Part shown: positions 1-11,964 of the stretch, in pieces
How the letters are laid out: every line of letters starts with the position of its first letter
Position numbering within the stretch: the stretch's first letter is position 1
Assembly: GCA_037176845.1 (NCBI GenBank)
Contig: JAYKXP010000008.1
Span: forward strand, 744,001-808,000
Length of the DNA: 64,000 nucleotides
Origin: Paramarasmius palmivorus
Taxonomy: Eukaryota > Basidiomycota > Agaricomycetes > Agaricales > Marasmiaceae
Direction of reading: 5' to 3'
The notes under the pieces: model-generated
The model's database searches: none
Seen by the model: the letters and a program-made list of their open reading frames with translations, nothing else
What the model was told of the DNA's origin: nothing
Made by a program: the position numbers and the translations under genes

Positions 1-650
1 AAGAGGCATTGGCTGGAGGTGCTGACGCTGCCGTTGTCAGTAACCACTGGGCTGAGGGTGGTGCTGGAGCCCGTGCGTTAGCTGACGCTGTTGTTGCAAC
101 ATGCGAGGGACCTTCTGGCTTCAAGTTCCTCTACGACCTTGACCTTCCTATCGCGGAGAAGATCGAAATCATTTCCAAGCAGATATGGTGCTGACGGTAT
201 CGAGTTGAGCGAGATGGCTCAAAAGCAAGTTGAGACCTACACTCGTCAAGGCTACGGCAAGCTACCCAGTAAGCTAATGAGCTGTCTTTCGTTCTATTGG
301 CCCTGACCCTTTGTGTAGTCTGCATGGCAAAGACTCAGTACTCGTTCTCTCACGATCCAAAACTCAAAGGAGTCCCAACAGGTTCGTATATCTGCCCTTA
401 ATTGAGTTTCCGTGTCTGACATGCGACTTGTGCAGGATTCACGATACCCATTCGCTCAGTCAGACTCTCTGCTGGAGCTGGCTTCTTATACCCTATCCTT
501 GGCGACATGCAGACGATGCCAGGTCTCGGAACACGTCCAGGTTGGTTTTTTTCTGCTCGCGAGTCTTAATCTTATTACTCACCGAACCCTGTAGGTTTCT
601 GGGAAGTTGACCTCGATTCCGAGACTGGTCGTCCACTGGGTCTTTTCTAA
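1..650 (+). CDS. ADE3: C1-tetrahydrofolate synthase, C-terminal end (formate-THF ligase domain), partial
   Basis: This is the 3' end of a gene that begins left of the window. The product interconverts one-carbon tetrahydrofolate species, and this part belongs to the 10-formyl-THF synthetase domain. The reading runs from [12 protein letters not shown] through [43 protein letters not shown] and [17 protein letters not shown], and ends [15 protein letters not shown] then TAA at 648-650. These blocks match the conserved end of formate-THF ligases. Exons are about 1-268, 319-381, 436-540 and 595-650, with GT-AG introns of 50-54 nt. The frame breaks near 183-189: two bases seem to be missing between KQI and YGADGIEL, where a tyrosine codon is expected. 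A sequence error is likelier than a pseudogene. It is convergent with AFG1. Confidence 0.9.
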
Positions 651-909
651 GTTACTCAAGGGTTGGTTCATATTTGGTCTTCAACGACCAGGTTTGGTTG
701 GCATAGAAAGAGTCCTTCAACGACTATTTCTCATTGATTTTGGAAACACGCGCATCTAGATGTATATCATATACTGTATCGATTCAACTCTCATCGTAGG
801 GGATTAGTTTACCTATATCTCTCACTCTTCAACGAGCTCATCATAATACTAGCCTGTACAGAATCTGGTTTGCATGTACGATATATACATCTGACGAAAA
901 TTACTACTC

Positions 910-2693
910 TTAGAGGCCTGCGGTCTCTGCCCACTCTTTACTACCCATCTGAACAAGTCTAGAGCAAGCTCGGGCGAATGCGAACACTTCCTCTTCACCA
1001 GTGAACATCGAGCTTGCTCCAACGACGTCTTGAGCTATACCCTAAGACCAGGAGATTCAACATTGTATATCAGGAAGGCGAAGAAAACACAAACCAGGTC
1101 ATCCATCACACTCCTCATGTGGTCTGTGATCGGCTTGTCCGTAGACCCAGAGTCTCCCGCAAATACTTGCGTAATAGGAACTTCACTTGACACAAAGAGC
1201 TTGGTCTGATGGAAAAAGTCTTCAGTTATGGCGATTGAAATACAAGAAAAGTCACTTGAACGCACCTTGCTCTCGTAGCATGCATCTATGAACGTAATAA
1301 ACCTTCTCGCCAAGTCCTTCCTATCCATTCCCATCTTGGGTATACCCTCGATAAACACAGTCTTGAAACATCTAGTCACTTCCAGATAGTCCGCTGCGCT
1401 CAACGGCTGCCCGCAAAGTTCCTCGAACTTGAACCTCGCTACGGTGCTCGTGCTTTCTGGTACCTTCAACTCTCGTCCCCAGATCTTCAGTTTCCTATTA
1501 GTAATAGGTGGGTCGCGTGGGTCTGAAGTAAAAGAGTCGAATAGCTTGTTGAACTCGGCCTTATTCTCCGGTGTGAGGGGCGAGTAGTAGACCTTTGATA
1601 GTGCACGAGGTATTCTTCGGTAATCAGTACCAGAATCCAAATCCGTAACGTCAAAGTGAGTTTTGAGGAGCTCTATGGCGGGTACAAAGCTGGATCTCTG
1701 GATACCGTTCTTGTATAGTTCATCTGGATGACGGCTGGAATGAATTGAGAGCCTGTGAACGCCAAGATAGCTGGATTTACTCACTTGGAGGTCAATACGC
1801 AGATAACTCCATATCCCAATAACCCCTCTAGTAGCCTGCGCAGAATCATCGCATCCGCAATGTCCGTCACCTGGAACTCGTCAAAGCACAGGACGGAGGC
1901 TTCTCGTGCCAAATCTCTGGCTACTGGGGCAATTGGATCGCCTCCCTTGTATCCCATCGCAAGCTTGGCCGCGTGCAAACGTTTATGAACGTCTATCATG
2001 AATGCATGGAAATGAACTCTTCGTTTCCGTGTGATATTTGGAGGGAGTGTAGAGTAGAATAAGTCCATGAGCATCGTCTTGCCAGTACCGACATCTCCGT
2101 AGAGGTATAGTCCCTTTGGAGCATCAGGAGGTGGAGAAAAAGTAGTTGGTTCCGCCGGTTGAGATGAAAAAAGACGAGAAAACTGAAATCAAGTCAGCCG
2201 GTGAGTCATCAAAGCAAATGGTACTGCAACGCACGATAGAATTAGATGGTGTATCTGCTGGTATAGCTGGAGGTGTATAGTTGATTAGTTGGTCATGCAG
2301 ATGCTGGAGCTTCTGAATTATCCTGGTTTGGTGTTCGTCTCCTCGTAGTGCACCAGAGTCGATGAGACGTTGGTACTGTTGTAGTGGTGCTATAGCCCAA
2401 GTTTCAGGAAAAAAGCCAAGTATTTGAACTAAAACAGACGTACTGAGATGCTCAGTCTTCCTCATTGACGAAGAGTCCAGCTTTGCGGTCGCCAGGACCG
2501 AATCTAATCTACTATCGGCTTGGGCTGCGAGGGTAGCCTCTCCCCGTCGTCTAGTAGCTGCCGGGTATCGTGTAGCATTGATAGATGTTCTAGATGAATT
2601 AAAAGCCCTCCTGGTCGCCGCCAATGGCCTCGAAGAGGGCTTTGTCGTCGTTGTTCGCAATAGCAACCTGGTGGAAGAAGAGGAAGAGTGCAT
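910..2693 (-). CDS. AFG1: AFG1-like mitochondrial AAA ATPase
   Basis: Member of the AFG1/LACE1 family, mitochondrial inner-membrane ATPases that assist degradation and turnover of respiratory-chain subunits. Reading from ATG 2691-2693, the N-terminus is Ser/Arg-rich and looks like a mitochondrial presequence. A segment [20 protein letters not shown] matches the conserved pre-ATPase motif. Walker A is GDVGTGKT (about 2070-2100) and Walker B is [12 protein letters not shown]. The tail [16 protein letters not shown] is the family C-terminal signature, ending at TAA 910-912. Five introns of about 50-65 nt fit (for example 2390-2443, 2183-2234, 1735-1784 and 1042-1094), giving about 500 residues, the usual size. 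No frame break is needed anywhere, so this gene is a useful clean control for the window. The gene lies downstream of the NmrA-like gene on the same strand. Confidence 0.93.
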
Positions 2694-3012
2694 CGAAATT
2701 ACACCGGATCATGGACAGCGCCTTTTCCGTGCTTGTCTGAGCCACAAACGCCGCTTGGTGCGGGTATTCGGACACCCGAGGAATCAGCCTCTTTTCTCTT
2801 CCATGGTCTGAGCAATGAGCAAGTTTACAAGCTGATTAGTAGCAAATTTTCGAAAGATATAATTACTCCTCGAAGATCAAGGGACTAGGTTAATCATAGT
2901 ATACGCCGAAAGACAGCTGTGTATATAAAAGGTGAACCCCATGTTACCCAGTCCCTGGTTTGAGCCAGGTTTACAATTAAAAGAAGGGAGTCCTTGGGAA
3001 GTGACCGCGCTC
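2694..3012. promoter_or_regulatory. Intergenic region, upstream of AFG1 and downstream of the NmrA-like gene
   Basis: No coding segment is convincing here. A TATA-like string TATATAAA lies at 2922-2929. It reads on the + strand while AFG1 is transcribed on the - strand, so I do not assign it to a gene. Confidence 0.35.
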
Positions 3013-4031
3013 CTACTGCCTCCCCCGCAACAGCTTTCCTAAAGAAATTCCATTCCAATCGTTCCCTCTCGCTTCAACGTTGTCCTGTTGAGCCCATTTC
3101 TCAAAGGACATCATATTGGGATGCGCCCTTTTCGCGGCTTCCCATTGCAGGTGGTATTCTTCGGCACCTTCTGGTGACGAATGAACTCGATGAACCCGTT
3201 CCATTTCCATAATAAGCTGCTTCGTGTGACTGTTCATAGCGATCAACCCACGGGCGAATACTGCTGGGATTGATGGAATATCACGACCTCTAGCGGATTT
3301 GTATGCCGCCTCTTGTTGTGACATGGTAGAGGCCTCGGCAACGACCACCAGGATCTGAGAATGGAATGCGATAGGGTCCCTAAACACGCCAGCAGCAACG
3401 AGCCCAATATCTTTGACCCCGATTATTTGTACTGTCGTCGAAGGCTTTAATCCCGCCTTGAGTACACCAAAGGTTATACGGCCGATAAAACCTTCATAAT
3501 TCTCCATGAAGAACCCTGGCCGAAGGATGGTCCAATTCAGGCCCTGAGCGCCCAAATGCTTGACGTGCTTCTCGATGTTGATCTTTGCCAAACGATCACC
3601 CATCATGGTAGCGTCAAATCCTTCTCCACCTCGCTCGACGGATGAGAACACGAAATGGGAAACCCCATATTCTAGTGACAAGTCGGCGACCATCTTTCCC
3701 TGCTTTTCCTCGCCATCGGCATCTGCCCCCAGCCCTGGAAACGCTAAAACACAAAAAACGCCCCATATCGTTCTTCCCTCCTTCTTCGCATCCTCAAACA
3801 CCTTCCGAATTGTATCTGCAGAGTCGAGGTCTCCTTCGACGATGGTAACACGATTCGGATGTTGGGCCGCGAGTTCTCGTGCATGGGTTGAGAAGATGTC
3901 CTGGTGAGTGCAAGTACGTGAAACCGGGACTCGCTCGCACTTTCTTCAGAGAGAATGCCAGAGATAAAGGCTTTTCCTTGTCGCCCAGTTGCGCCAGTAA
4001 CGAGGATGGTTTTCTCGGTTAGAGTGGTCAT
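3013..4031 (-). CDS. NmrA-like NAD(P)-binding Rossmann protein (one frame break)
   Basis: NmrA-like proteins are short-chain-dehydrogenase relatives that bind NAD(P) and often act as redox sensors or as reductases of unknown substrate. From ATG 4029-4031 the protein opens with TILVTGATGRQGKAFI, the glycine-rich dinucleotide-binding turn. Later blocks HFVFSSVERGG and GLNWTILRPGFFMENY are typical of the family. The product would be about 335 residues with no intron, ending at TAG 3013-3015. Near 3895-3905 the frame shifts by one base: the reading leaves ALTRTSS and continues as ARELAAQHPNRV in another frame. The join is well supported because both sides are family-like. The substrate is unknown. 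It is divergent from the MYND gene, with a shared 242 bp upstream region. Confidence 0.82.
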
Positions 4032-4273
4032 GGTGGATGACGAGTTTCAAGGAGCGGAACAACGTCCATGTCACGGATAAAAGAACCTGTCCAAGGCTGT
4101 TACATGCACGCTCGGAAGGAGATAGTAATGTTGTAACAGCCGCACGGAAGAGGCGAAGCTGGCACTGGCAAGTAGAGATGCAGACAGAAGTCGGCAAACG
4201 CCGGTCGTTGCGCATATTCTTAGGCGCTCGCTCTCGCGCAGGATTTTCTTCTGTACTCGGATTTTTGGCAACC
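4032..4273. promoter_or_regulatory. Divergent promoter region, NmrA-like / MYND genes
   Basis: The 242 bp between two head-to-head start codons must hold both core promoters. I see no clear TATA box or known operator. Confidence 0.45.
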
Positions 4274-6550
4274 ATGAACGTGATGAACGCAGCTCAATTG
4301 AATAAAGTGCTCACTGACATAGGAAGGAACAAGAAAAAGGTATTTTCTGAAGTTTTTTCTTCAAGAACAACATCTCAATCTACCCCACAGTACATGGATA
4401 ATGCTCGCAAAGGAGACCTCATCGCACTTAGAGATTTAGCAAATATGTGGCTTCAGGTGAGGTGCCCTCTATTGGGTTCGTGATATCTGAGTACCAATCA
4501 TCTCTTAGTTTCCAGAAATGCTTGAAATGGGGTTGATTGACGTGTTCCTCCACCAACTTACTCGCGCTGAACCACCCCGCGACAATTCCCGCAGAGTGTA
4601 CGAACGCAACTCAGACGGCGATCGGGCATTCATGGCCTTGGTTGGGCTATCAAAGTTATCAAATATACTTCGAGATGGACATCCCTACGAAGACCTCCTT
4701 CTGCAAGGGTGGCCAAGCATCTTCAAATGGAGCGTGTACATGGTCTGGTCACGCGTTCAGTCCAAGGATGCAACACCAGAGTCTATCCGCATAACTTCAG
4801 ACGCGATCACTGCATGCTGGTACTCCATATCACGCACAGATCCTGTCCGAATTGCAATGGCCAAAACCAATGGGACGATAGAAATTGCCGCACAGCTATG
4901 GATCCACGAAGACGCAAATCTCAAGGCAGTTCCATCGATTTTGGATATACCCTCGGCCTCTGCGTGTTTTGACGCTATGCTTTTTGACAATATAGACGAT
5001 TGCACGGATCCGTGCACTCAAAGCTTGCGGCGGAGATCCCACAAAGGTCGCACAAATGGCAATGTCTCGTCTCAAGACCGCCATCAACGCACCTCAAATG
5101 CACCCCATTCGTGTTTCTATCTATCTTGATCTCATTGGTCATTTATCACGCCAGAATAAGCACCCACTTCGAAATGCGTTCCTCAGCGAAAACATGGTGG
5201 CAGTGGCGACCAAGCTGGCTTTGACGTTGTCCAAAATGCTCAACGGGCCCAGTTGCGATCCACAGTTTTTGGACACATTCTGCAGCGCAATGGGCTATCT
5301 ATCGAACTTCTTAGAGTCCACAGATGGGTTCTCCTGGATCGTACAGTCGTTTAAACGCTGGTTTGTTGATTGCTTGGGTAGATGCTAGCCCATATTACAA
5401 TCAAATGCATCCAGTAGATCAGGAGGCGTTCAAACGTATAGTCTCTGATATACTATCGCGGTATACAGTCTTCCGATCTGTCATTCGGGCTATCGATCGG
5501 TATGTCGTGGCCAAAGCGTTTATACCTGGTTCACTAACACTTCGGATTTAGGACTATGAGGGTACTCGATCAAGAACCCCATAAATCTCGCGTCCTCAAG
5601 AGCCCTCTCAAAGATGTCTATGTTGATTTTCACGAGCTCGCGCTAGAACGCTTGATGACGGAAACAGTTATGAAACATAAAAGGCTTTTTTGCGACAATG
5701 TGAAGGTACGAAGTGGCAACCTGTCCTCGCCGATGCAAAATACTCATGACTGGCGTCATCCTCCAGTGCCAGAAAGCTGATGACAAGAACAATTTCCAAA
5801 AGTGCTCCGGTTGTGGTACAACCCTCTACTGCTCCAAAGAGTGCCAGACAATCGCATGGAAGGAAGGAGGACATAAACAAATGTGCAAGTTGAAGATACA
5901 GGAGCGTCGAGGTATGCACATACCTTATTACCTTCTCAACATCCTAATCATGTGTTACAGAGGGCAAGAATCAGCCTATATCAAAAAGTGATAGTGGTAA
6001 GTGCATTCAAGCCACTATTGCGGAAGTTACTGAAATAATGTGTAGCGTTCTTTCACGACGTTGCTGTCCGAGATGCCCGCCATCCATCCTCCCTCATTTA
6101 CAACGTCTGGCGAAATCCGAATTCCCGGGTGTCAAGTTACACGACTTGATTATTTGTATCAATTACTGCAAAGTTCCCGCCAAGTTCACCCTTTCCCGTC
6201 TGGAAGATTACGAAAAGATGCTCGGAGAGATCGATTCTGGTTCCTTTCCTAGCGCTGAGGCACGTACTGACGCCCTCATCGAACGAGCACGGAACAATCC
6301 TGGGAAGTTCGCAATGATACAGAGTCGTATAAGCAATGGCATCGGTGTCCAGTTAGTGACTACGCAGGTGGCTGGTGATTTCTGGCAAACTGGATCGGTG
6401 AAGGATTTTACAGCACTAAACGATGGATCAGACGAAGACAGCGAGGACGAAGAGTTGAGAGGGACGGATATAGATGCAGTTGAACTTATGATGGCACGAC
6501 ATACAATTAGAGCGATAGCGAAGAGTTTTGGGGAAGAGGTCGATTTTTAG
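4274..6550 (+). CDS. MYND-type zinc finger protein (frame-broken)
   Basis: Member of a large agaricomycete family with a helical N-terminal region and a C-terminal MYND finger, presumed protein-protein interaction module. Start ATG 4274 has A at -3 and opens MNVMNAAQLNKVL. The first intron is 4457-4508. The MYND finger lies at about 5767-5905: it begins CQKADDKNNFQKCSGC, then TLYCSKECQ, and ends HKQMCK, giving the C-x12-C-x2-C...C-x3-C...H-x3-C ligand pattern. An acidic stretch and SFGEEVDF end the protein at TAG 6548-6550. Further introns are 5500-5551 and 5706-5766, plus two near 5915-6045. At least three single-base frame breaks occur: about 5018, 5352-5354 (AAA where AA would keep frame) and about 6100. 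It is either a damaged copy or carries assembly indels. The partner is unknown. Confidence 0.78.
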
Positions 6551-6630
6551 TGTAGGTGACTACACAACAATGTATCTTGTATATCTTGGTGGTACATATG
6601 GTACCGTAGCCTAAGCAACTGTACAATGCT

Positions 6631-8951
6631 CTATACCTGAATACGACGACCTCCGGGAAGTCTTGCCGGTGCGAAGTCACCTTCACTATCAACTTGGGAG
6701 GCGGGCGGCTCAAGTAGAGCAGGTGCAGGCGCGAGATTTCCGCTCTCCTCATTCAAGGTGATGACATTCCTCGAAGCATTGACTTGACGTTCGTAAGTGT
6801 TTCCAGCAGTGTCGCTGTACGAGAACGTGTTGTTATTAGTGCTTCCCGAAGACGTTGTTCCTGTAGGATGAAATTAAGCTTCCCTGAGATAGCAAGAACA
6901 AAATAAACCCGCCTGCCAGCTGATGGGAGTGAATGGTAGAACCGAGGATAAACGGCGCAGGGAGCAATTCTCGGTCATACGAGTGGTCGGTAAGGAAAAG
7001 GGCTGCAATTTCTTAATGAGCTCTTTGAAAAAACTAACGCTGTCCAACTCACTATTGGTAAGGTTAATGACGAGAGGGTAGGAGAATACGTCGGTGACTA
7101 CGGGACTATCATTGTGTGTCGACCTCACTGTCCCAGTAGAGACTTGCTTGATGTTCTGTCGAGTAGGCGTTTAGAGTCTTCGATAGTTATCGAACGCATG
7201 ACTACGTACCTGAGTCGATGCGTTATCCAAGTATGACTGGACATTCTCATACTGCAGATCTTGGGACCAGACGGCGTGGGTAGCTACACCCGACCCGCTC
7301 AAAATATCAGCCTCGATGTGAATTTGGCGACTAGCGGTGACAGTGATAATGACGTCTCTTCCTTCGATGTCAGCAACCGCGTTCGAGTCCGCAAATGGCT
7401 CAGCAGTATAGGATGTAATGTTCCCAGTGGTGCGCTCGGATGAAGAGTCCACTAACACCTGTAAAACTCCAGAAACAAACCAATTTTGCAGGGTCGTATG
7501 ATCGTCCTCCGCCGATGCTACATCGATGGTAAAGTTGTGTGGCTGTCCGTCGGTTAGAAGTGGAACGAACGGCGTCAAATCGAGGAAATATGTGGGTAAG
7601 TCCACAGCACCTGAGAGAAATGTTAAGCTACCGGCGGAAAAATGTCTGAAAGAGAGGGGTTCACCATAGGACGTTATCGGTCTGGTTCGCCTCGAGGATT
7701 AATTCTCGTCAGTGACAATTAACACTGACTTACCTCCATGCAGCGGGTGAGATAGCACCGGTGAACAGAACAGCATAGGGGAACGCTACCCCTGCAACCA
7801 TTCCATCGACAAGAAGCCGTACTTCGCGGAATGGTCCTTGACCTAGAGTCACACCATTTGGTAGCGATCCAAGGAACTCATTGGGAGCATTGGAATACTT
7901 GTCCGGCGATGAGAGAGGCGAACGTTATGACGAGAATCCAAGAGCGTACCCAAAACTCCTCTTCACCATTCCCCGATGCATACAATTCAGCATAGACCTC
8001 GACGGCATTTTGAGGAAGGGTGACATTGATCTTGGGCGCCACTGGTCAATAACGTGGCTTGACAATGAAACGACGAATCCCTTACGGAGAACCCTGGTGG
8101 CACTGAAGCGTCATTCCCTGTATCATTGGCAAAAGTGGATAACGGGAATATTGCATCGGCCTGTTTTGCAGTGGGTGCCGCCGACGACGAGCTAAAGAAA
8201 GTAGCATGTAGAACCGCTGCCAAATAACTGCCGTTCAGCCGGAACGAATGCGAGCGTGACAATGCTTACTTGAATACACCCCATCCAACCCTTCCTGAAT
8301 CAAATTATCGAGCTGCAAGATGAATGTACCTGGCTTCGCGAATAATGGAGTGTAGCGAGTAACATCCTTAATGTACGTCCAAATAATGCCATCCCGCGCG
8401 TCGGTTCAGGCGTAGATGTTCGCCAAACTATAATTTCCGAGAGTTAGACTTATAGACCGAGATTGATGTACATAATGACATACTCTCGACATTCTGGAAG
8501 GTAAAAATCCCTAGCCGGTCAAATTGGGTTCCATTTGACGTGACTGTAAAGTTGAGTGTTATCGCTGACCAAGATCCTGCAGGGCCGCACTCTGTCGGAG
8601 GGCTAAGAAGACGTTAGCCAGACTTGGAAGAAATGTTGCCGATAAACCTACGTGAACTGCACGACCTCGGACCTAGGAATTGAAGGTTATAGGTAATCTC
8701 ATCAGAGGTGTGATGTTTCCATACATTCCAAACGAAAAAGCGAAGTCTCTCCTGAATAAAGCCCGACTGAATGAGAAACAAATCGGGCGATCAACATGTC
8801 AGACGACTGACTGTAGGATTTGAATGGTACATTGCTCCACATCTTGAGGTACAGGCGGAGGTTGGGCAACCTGGAAATCAACAAGTCGAGCTCCGAAAGC
8901 AATAGGAACGCTTGTAAACAGGAGACCGAGAGCCACTAATACCCAACGCAT
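6631..8951 (-). CDS. PNGase A-like secreted protein, copy 1
   Basis: Related to peptide N-acetyl-beta-D-glucosaminyl asparagine amidase A (Pfam PNGaseA), which removes N-glycans from glycopeptides. Fungal members are secreted and poorly characterised. From ATG 8949-8951 the first 20 residues (MRWVLVALGLLFTSVPIAFG) form a signal peptide. Diagnostic blocks follow: PPTECGPAGSWSAITLNFTV, NGTQFDRLGIFTFQNVE, WRTSTPEPTRG, NDTGNDASVPPGFS, GPFREVRLLVDG, VDLPTYFLDLTPFVPLL and FLTDHSYDRELLPAPFI. About ten short introns are phased. It ends GGRRIQV then TAG at 6631-6633, about 600 residues. Near 8393-8396 the coding strand has GGG where copy 2 has GGGG, breaking the frame after PEPTRG. It is a tandem paralogue of the next gene. 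Confidence 0.82.
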
Positions 8952-9223
8952 GACGAATGGAACGGAGGGGAAACAACACCGTGTATGGAGCCAACGGTGT
9001 TATAAGGGATTCGAGAAGAGCAGTGTGAACTTATGGCAAGGAAAAGGACTTATCAAGCTGCGTCCACATGGTGATGTGCAGTCCGAGGGAAAGAAACAGC
9101 AACTAAGTTGATCGAGAAAAAAAGGCGAGGTCGGCATCTGATGCTTCCTACGAAGCAAGCAAACCACGGAACCAATCGAAATTGATGCATTGATCACCAA
9201 AGAATGTTCGTACATTGCGTGTT
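8952..9223. promoter_or_regulatory. Spacer between the two PNGase A-like genes
   Basis: A 272 bp spacer upstream of copy 1 and downstream of copy 2, both on the - strand. It should hold the copy 1 promoter. No recognisable motif is seen. Confidence 0.4.
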
Positions 9224-11563
9224 TTATACTTCCACCTGTACCTTCAAACCACCAGGTAAATGCGCACCAGCAAAGGCGAAGTATGCTTGTTCGCTGTCGA
9301 CACTCGGGGGGTCGAGGCTTGCGGAGCGGAGGCCGCTGCTGGCGAGAGAGCCGCCTTCTACATCTAGAGTGATGTTATTGAACGCGGCATTGACACGGCG
9401 GTTGTAGGTGTTTCCAGCTGCATCAGAATAGCTGAACGTGTTGTTGTTGGTACCGTTACCAAAGTTACCACCAGTCTGTAATTGGAAGAAGGCAACTGAA
9501 GCAAGTTTTGTTAGCTTCGTGCATTTTCAAAGCGGATGCTACTTACATGCGGTTGGTGATTTTGAATTGTAGTAGCCAAGATTAATGGGCTGGGCTGAAC
9601 GGCGCGGTTATACGAATGGTCGATGAATGTTGTCCCTAAATCCTAGTCAGCCCTTGAAAGCAGTCAATGAATACTGGGAACATACAATTCCGGAGGTCAG
9701 GACCCAAGAAATTTGAAGTCAACATCGAACGGATAGTCGAATGAATCAGAGACAACAACAGCATCGTTATGCTTGGAAATAACCGTACCCTTCGTACTTT
9801 GCCTCAACAGCTGATTCAAGGATGCTCAGCAAAGTACCAGCAGTCGAAAACGATGTAGAGCATACCTGAACGGTAGCATTGTCCTTGTACGTTTGCACGT
9901 TGGAGAAAGTCAGATCCTGCGTAAACACCACATTGGTGGTGACGCCACTTCCAGAGACGAACTGTAGATTCAATGTGCAACTGGCGAGTGGCTTTGACCG
10001 TGATCTCTACTTCCTCGATGCCGTTGAACCGTTCCCGTTGTACTTGTCTCTGCAAACGGTTGGACATCGTAGAGGGTAATATTGCCAGTGGTTGGTTCAG
10101 GAGACTTCATCTGTGATGACCTGCAGCAATCCAGAGACAAACCAGTTCTGGTTGATGACATGATCATCTTCAGCTGAAACTACATCAAGACTGAAGTTGT
10201 GTGGGTTTCCATCAGCAAGGAGAGGAACAAATGGTGTAACATCCAAGAAGTAGGTCGGGAGATCTAGAGCACCATAGGCAGAAATAGGTCTAATTAGAGT
10301 GTCAGCACTTTTGCTGTTATTGTAGATAGATGAGACGTATCATACCTCCACAGCGGTGGTGCAAATCCACCGGTGAATACTGTAATGTACGGGAATGCAC
10401 TCCCGGCAAGTTGCCCATCAATGAGCAGACGTACTTCTCGGAAAGGTCCTTGAGGGAAAGTGGTTCCGTCGGGTAAGTCCGAGAAAAATTCGTTTGCAGC
10501 ATTATTGTACTGTTGATCGCCGTTTCAACAATTAGAACTTGATCGACAGAGTCGACATACCCAAAATTCCTCCTTGCCCATTTCCGGAAGCGAAGAGTTC
10601 AGCATAAACTTGGACAGTGTTTCTTGGGAAGGTCAGATTCAACTACCACAGCAGGTCATTGATGATCAACAGTAGAACAGTGGCGAGTGACATACGGAAA
10701 ATGCAGGTGGCACCGATGCGTCGTTCCCCGTATCATTTGCTAAAGTTGATATGGGAAGGATGAGATTCGATTTCTTGGCAGGAGGCGCAGCCGGAGAAGA
10801 TGCATAGTATGTAGCGTGAACGACGGCTATAATAAGCTCAGTAACGCCGCGTCCACATGAACATTGCACCCACTGGAATAGATCCCATCCAGACCTTCCT
10901 GGATCAGATTGTCCAGCTGGAAGATGAAGGTGCCAGGTTCTGCGAACAACGGTATGTATTTTGATACGTCTTTGACATATGTCCATATGATGCCATCCCC
11001 ACGAGTCGGTTCCGGAGTAGAAGTACGCCAGACTGTTTGATTGAGAAGGTCAGCCAGAGTAACTTTCTCTCTCGAATTCGACCCTACTTTCAACATTGCG
11101 GAACGTGAAGATGCCCAAACGGTCAAACTGAGTGCCATTAGAAGTCACAGTAAGATTGAGGGTGACTGCTGCCCAAGACCCTGCAGGACCACAATCGGTA
11201 GGAGGACTACAGACCAATCACCCTGTCAATCGATTTTTCAATTCGTTACGAAGCTTTGACTCACTTTAGTTGTACCACCTCCGCACTAGCAACGACAGAT
11301 TAAGCCCCATTCATCACGTCTCAAGTTTCTGTACCCGTCTACGCACCTTCCAAAAGAAAAAGCAAAGTCGCGCCTGTCGGAACAACTTGTCAGTTATGTC
11401 CAGAAAGGGATTGATAAGGTACTTGCTGTAAAACCTGGACCGTGCACTGTTTAGCGTCTTGAGGAACGATAGGCGGCTGAGTGAGCTGGAAGTTGACTAG
11501 TTTCGCGCCAAAGCATATACCAGCCAGTGCAAGCTGGATAGCAACATAAAACGAGAACCGCAT
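9224..11563 (-). CDS. PNGase A-like secreted protein, copy 2 (several frame breaks, possibly a pseudogene)
   Basis: Tandem paralogue of the gene at 6631-8951, same order of blocks and same intron positions. From ATG 11561-11563 a signal peptide reads MRFSFYVAIQLALAGICFGA. Then come PTDCGPAGSWAAVTLNLTV, WRTSTPEPTRGDGIIW, DTGNDASVPPAFS, GPFREVRLLIDGQLAG, LDLPTYFLDVTPFVPLL and FIDHSYNR. It ends KVQVEV then TAA at 9224-9226. Four or five single-base breaks are needed: about 10580 (an extra G within the GEEFW-like block), about 10110, about 10030, about 9968 and possibly about 9712. They cluster in the 3' half, which is denser than in most genes here. It may be a decaying copy or a badly polished segment. 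Function, if any, is extracellular glycan processing by inference from the family. Confidence 0.7.
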
Positions 11564-11964
11564 GGTCGTCAGAGTTCAAGTCCCAGCTGCATTGCTGATA
11601 CTAAATAATAATATTGCAGAACCATATGAAACTGCCGTCATCTGTCGGAGCTGTTTCATCAGTGATCATGACCCAGAAAACACGCTTTAGAATTGCAAGA
11701 AACACTTTCCCAAGCTGGCTGGCTTTTTAAGACCGTTAAGGGTAGCAAGACTCGAGTATGGAAATGTGAATTGAGGTGGTCGTAACCAAGAACGTTTGAG
11801 AGATCTGGGCGCCTACTCTAGGCAGGACCCTGACCCTAACCTAGATCTGGTACGTAAACACACGTTTTACCCACATTGTGAAGCTTGATAAAAGACCATA
11901 TTGGGCTCTCCTTGCGCTCTGTGCAACGAGTCCCTTTCTCCCAACAATTCCTTCTCATTCCCGT
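11564..11964. promoter_or_regulatory. Divergent promoter region, PNGase A-like copy 2 / SAP-ankyrin gene
   Basis: This 401 bp stretch separates two head-to-head genes. It contains no open frame that I can support and no motif I recognise. Confidence 0.4.
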
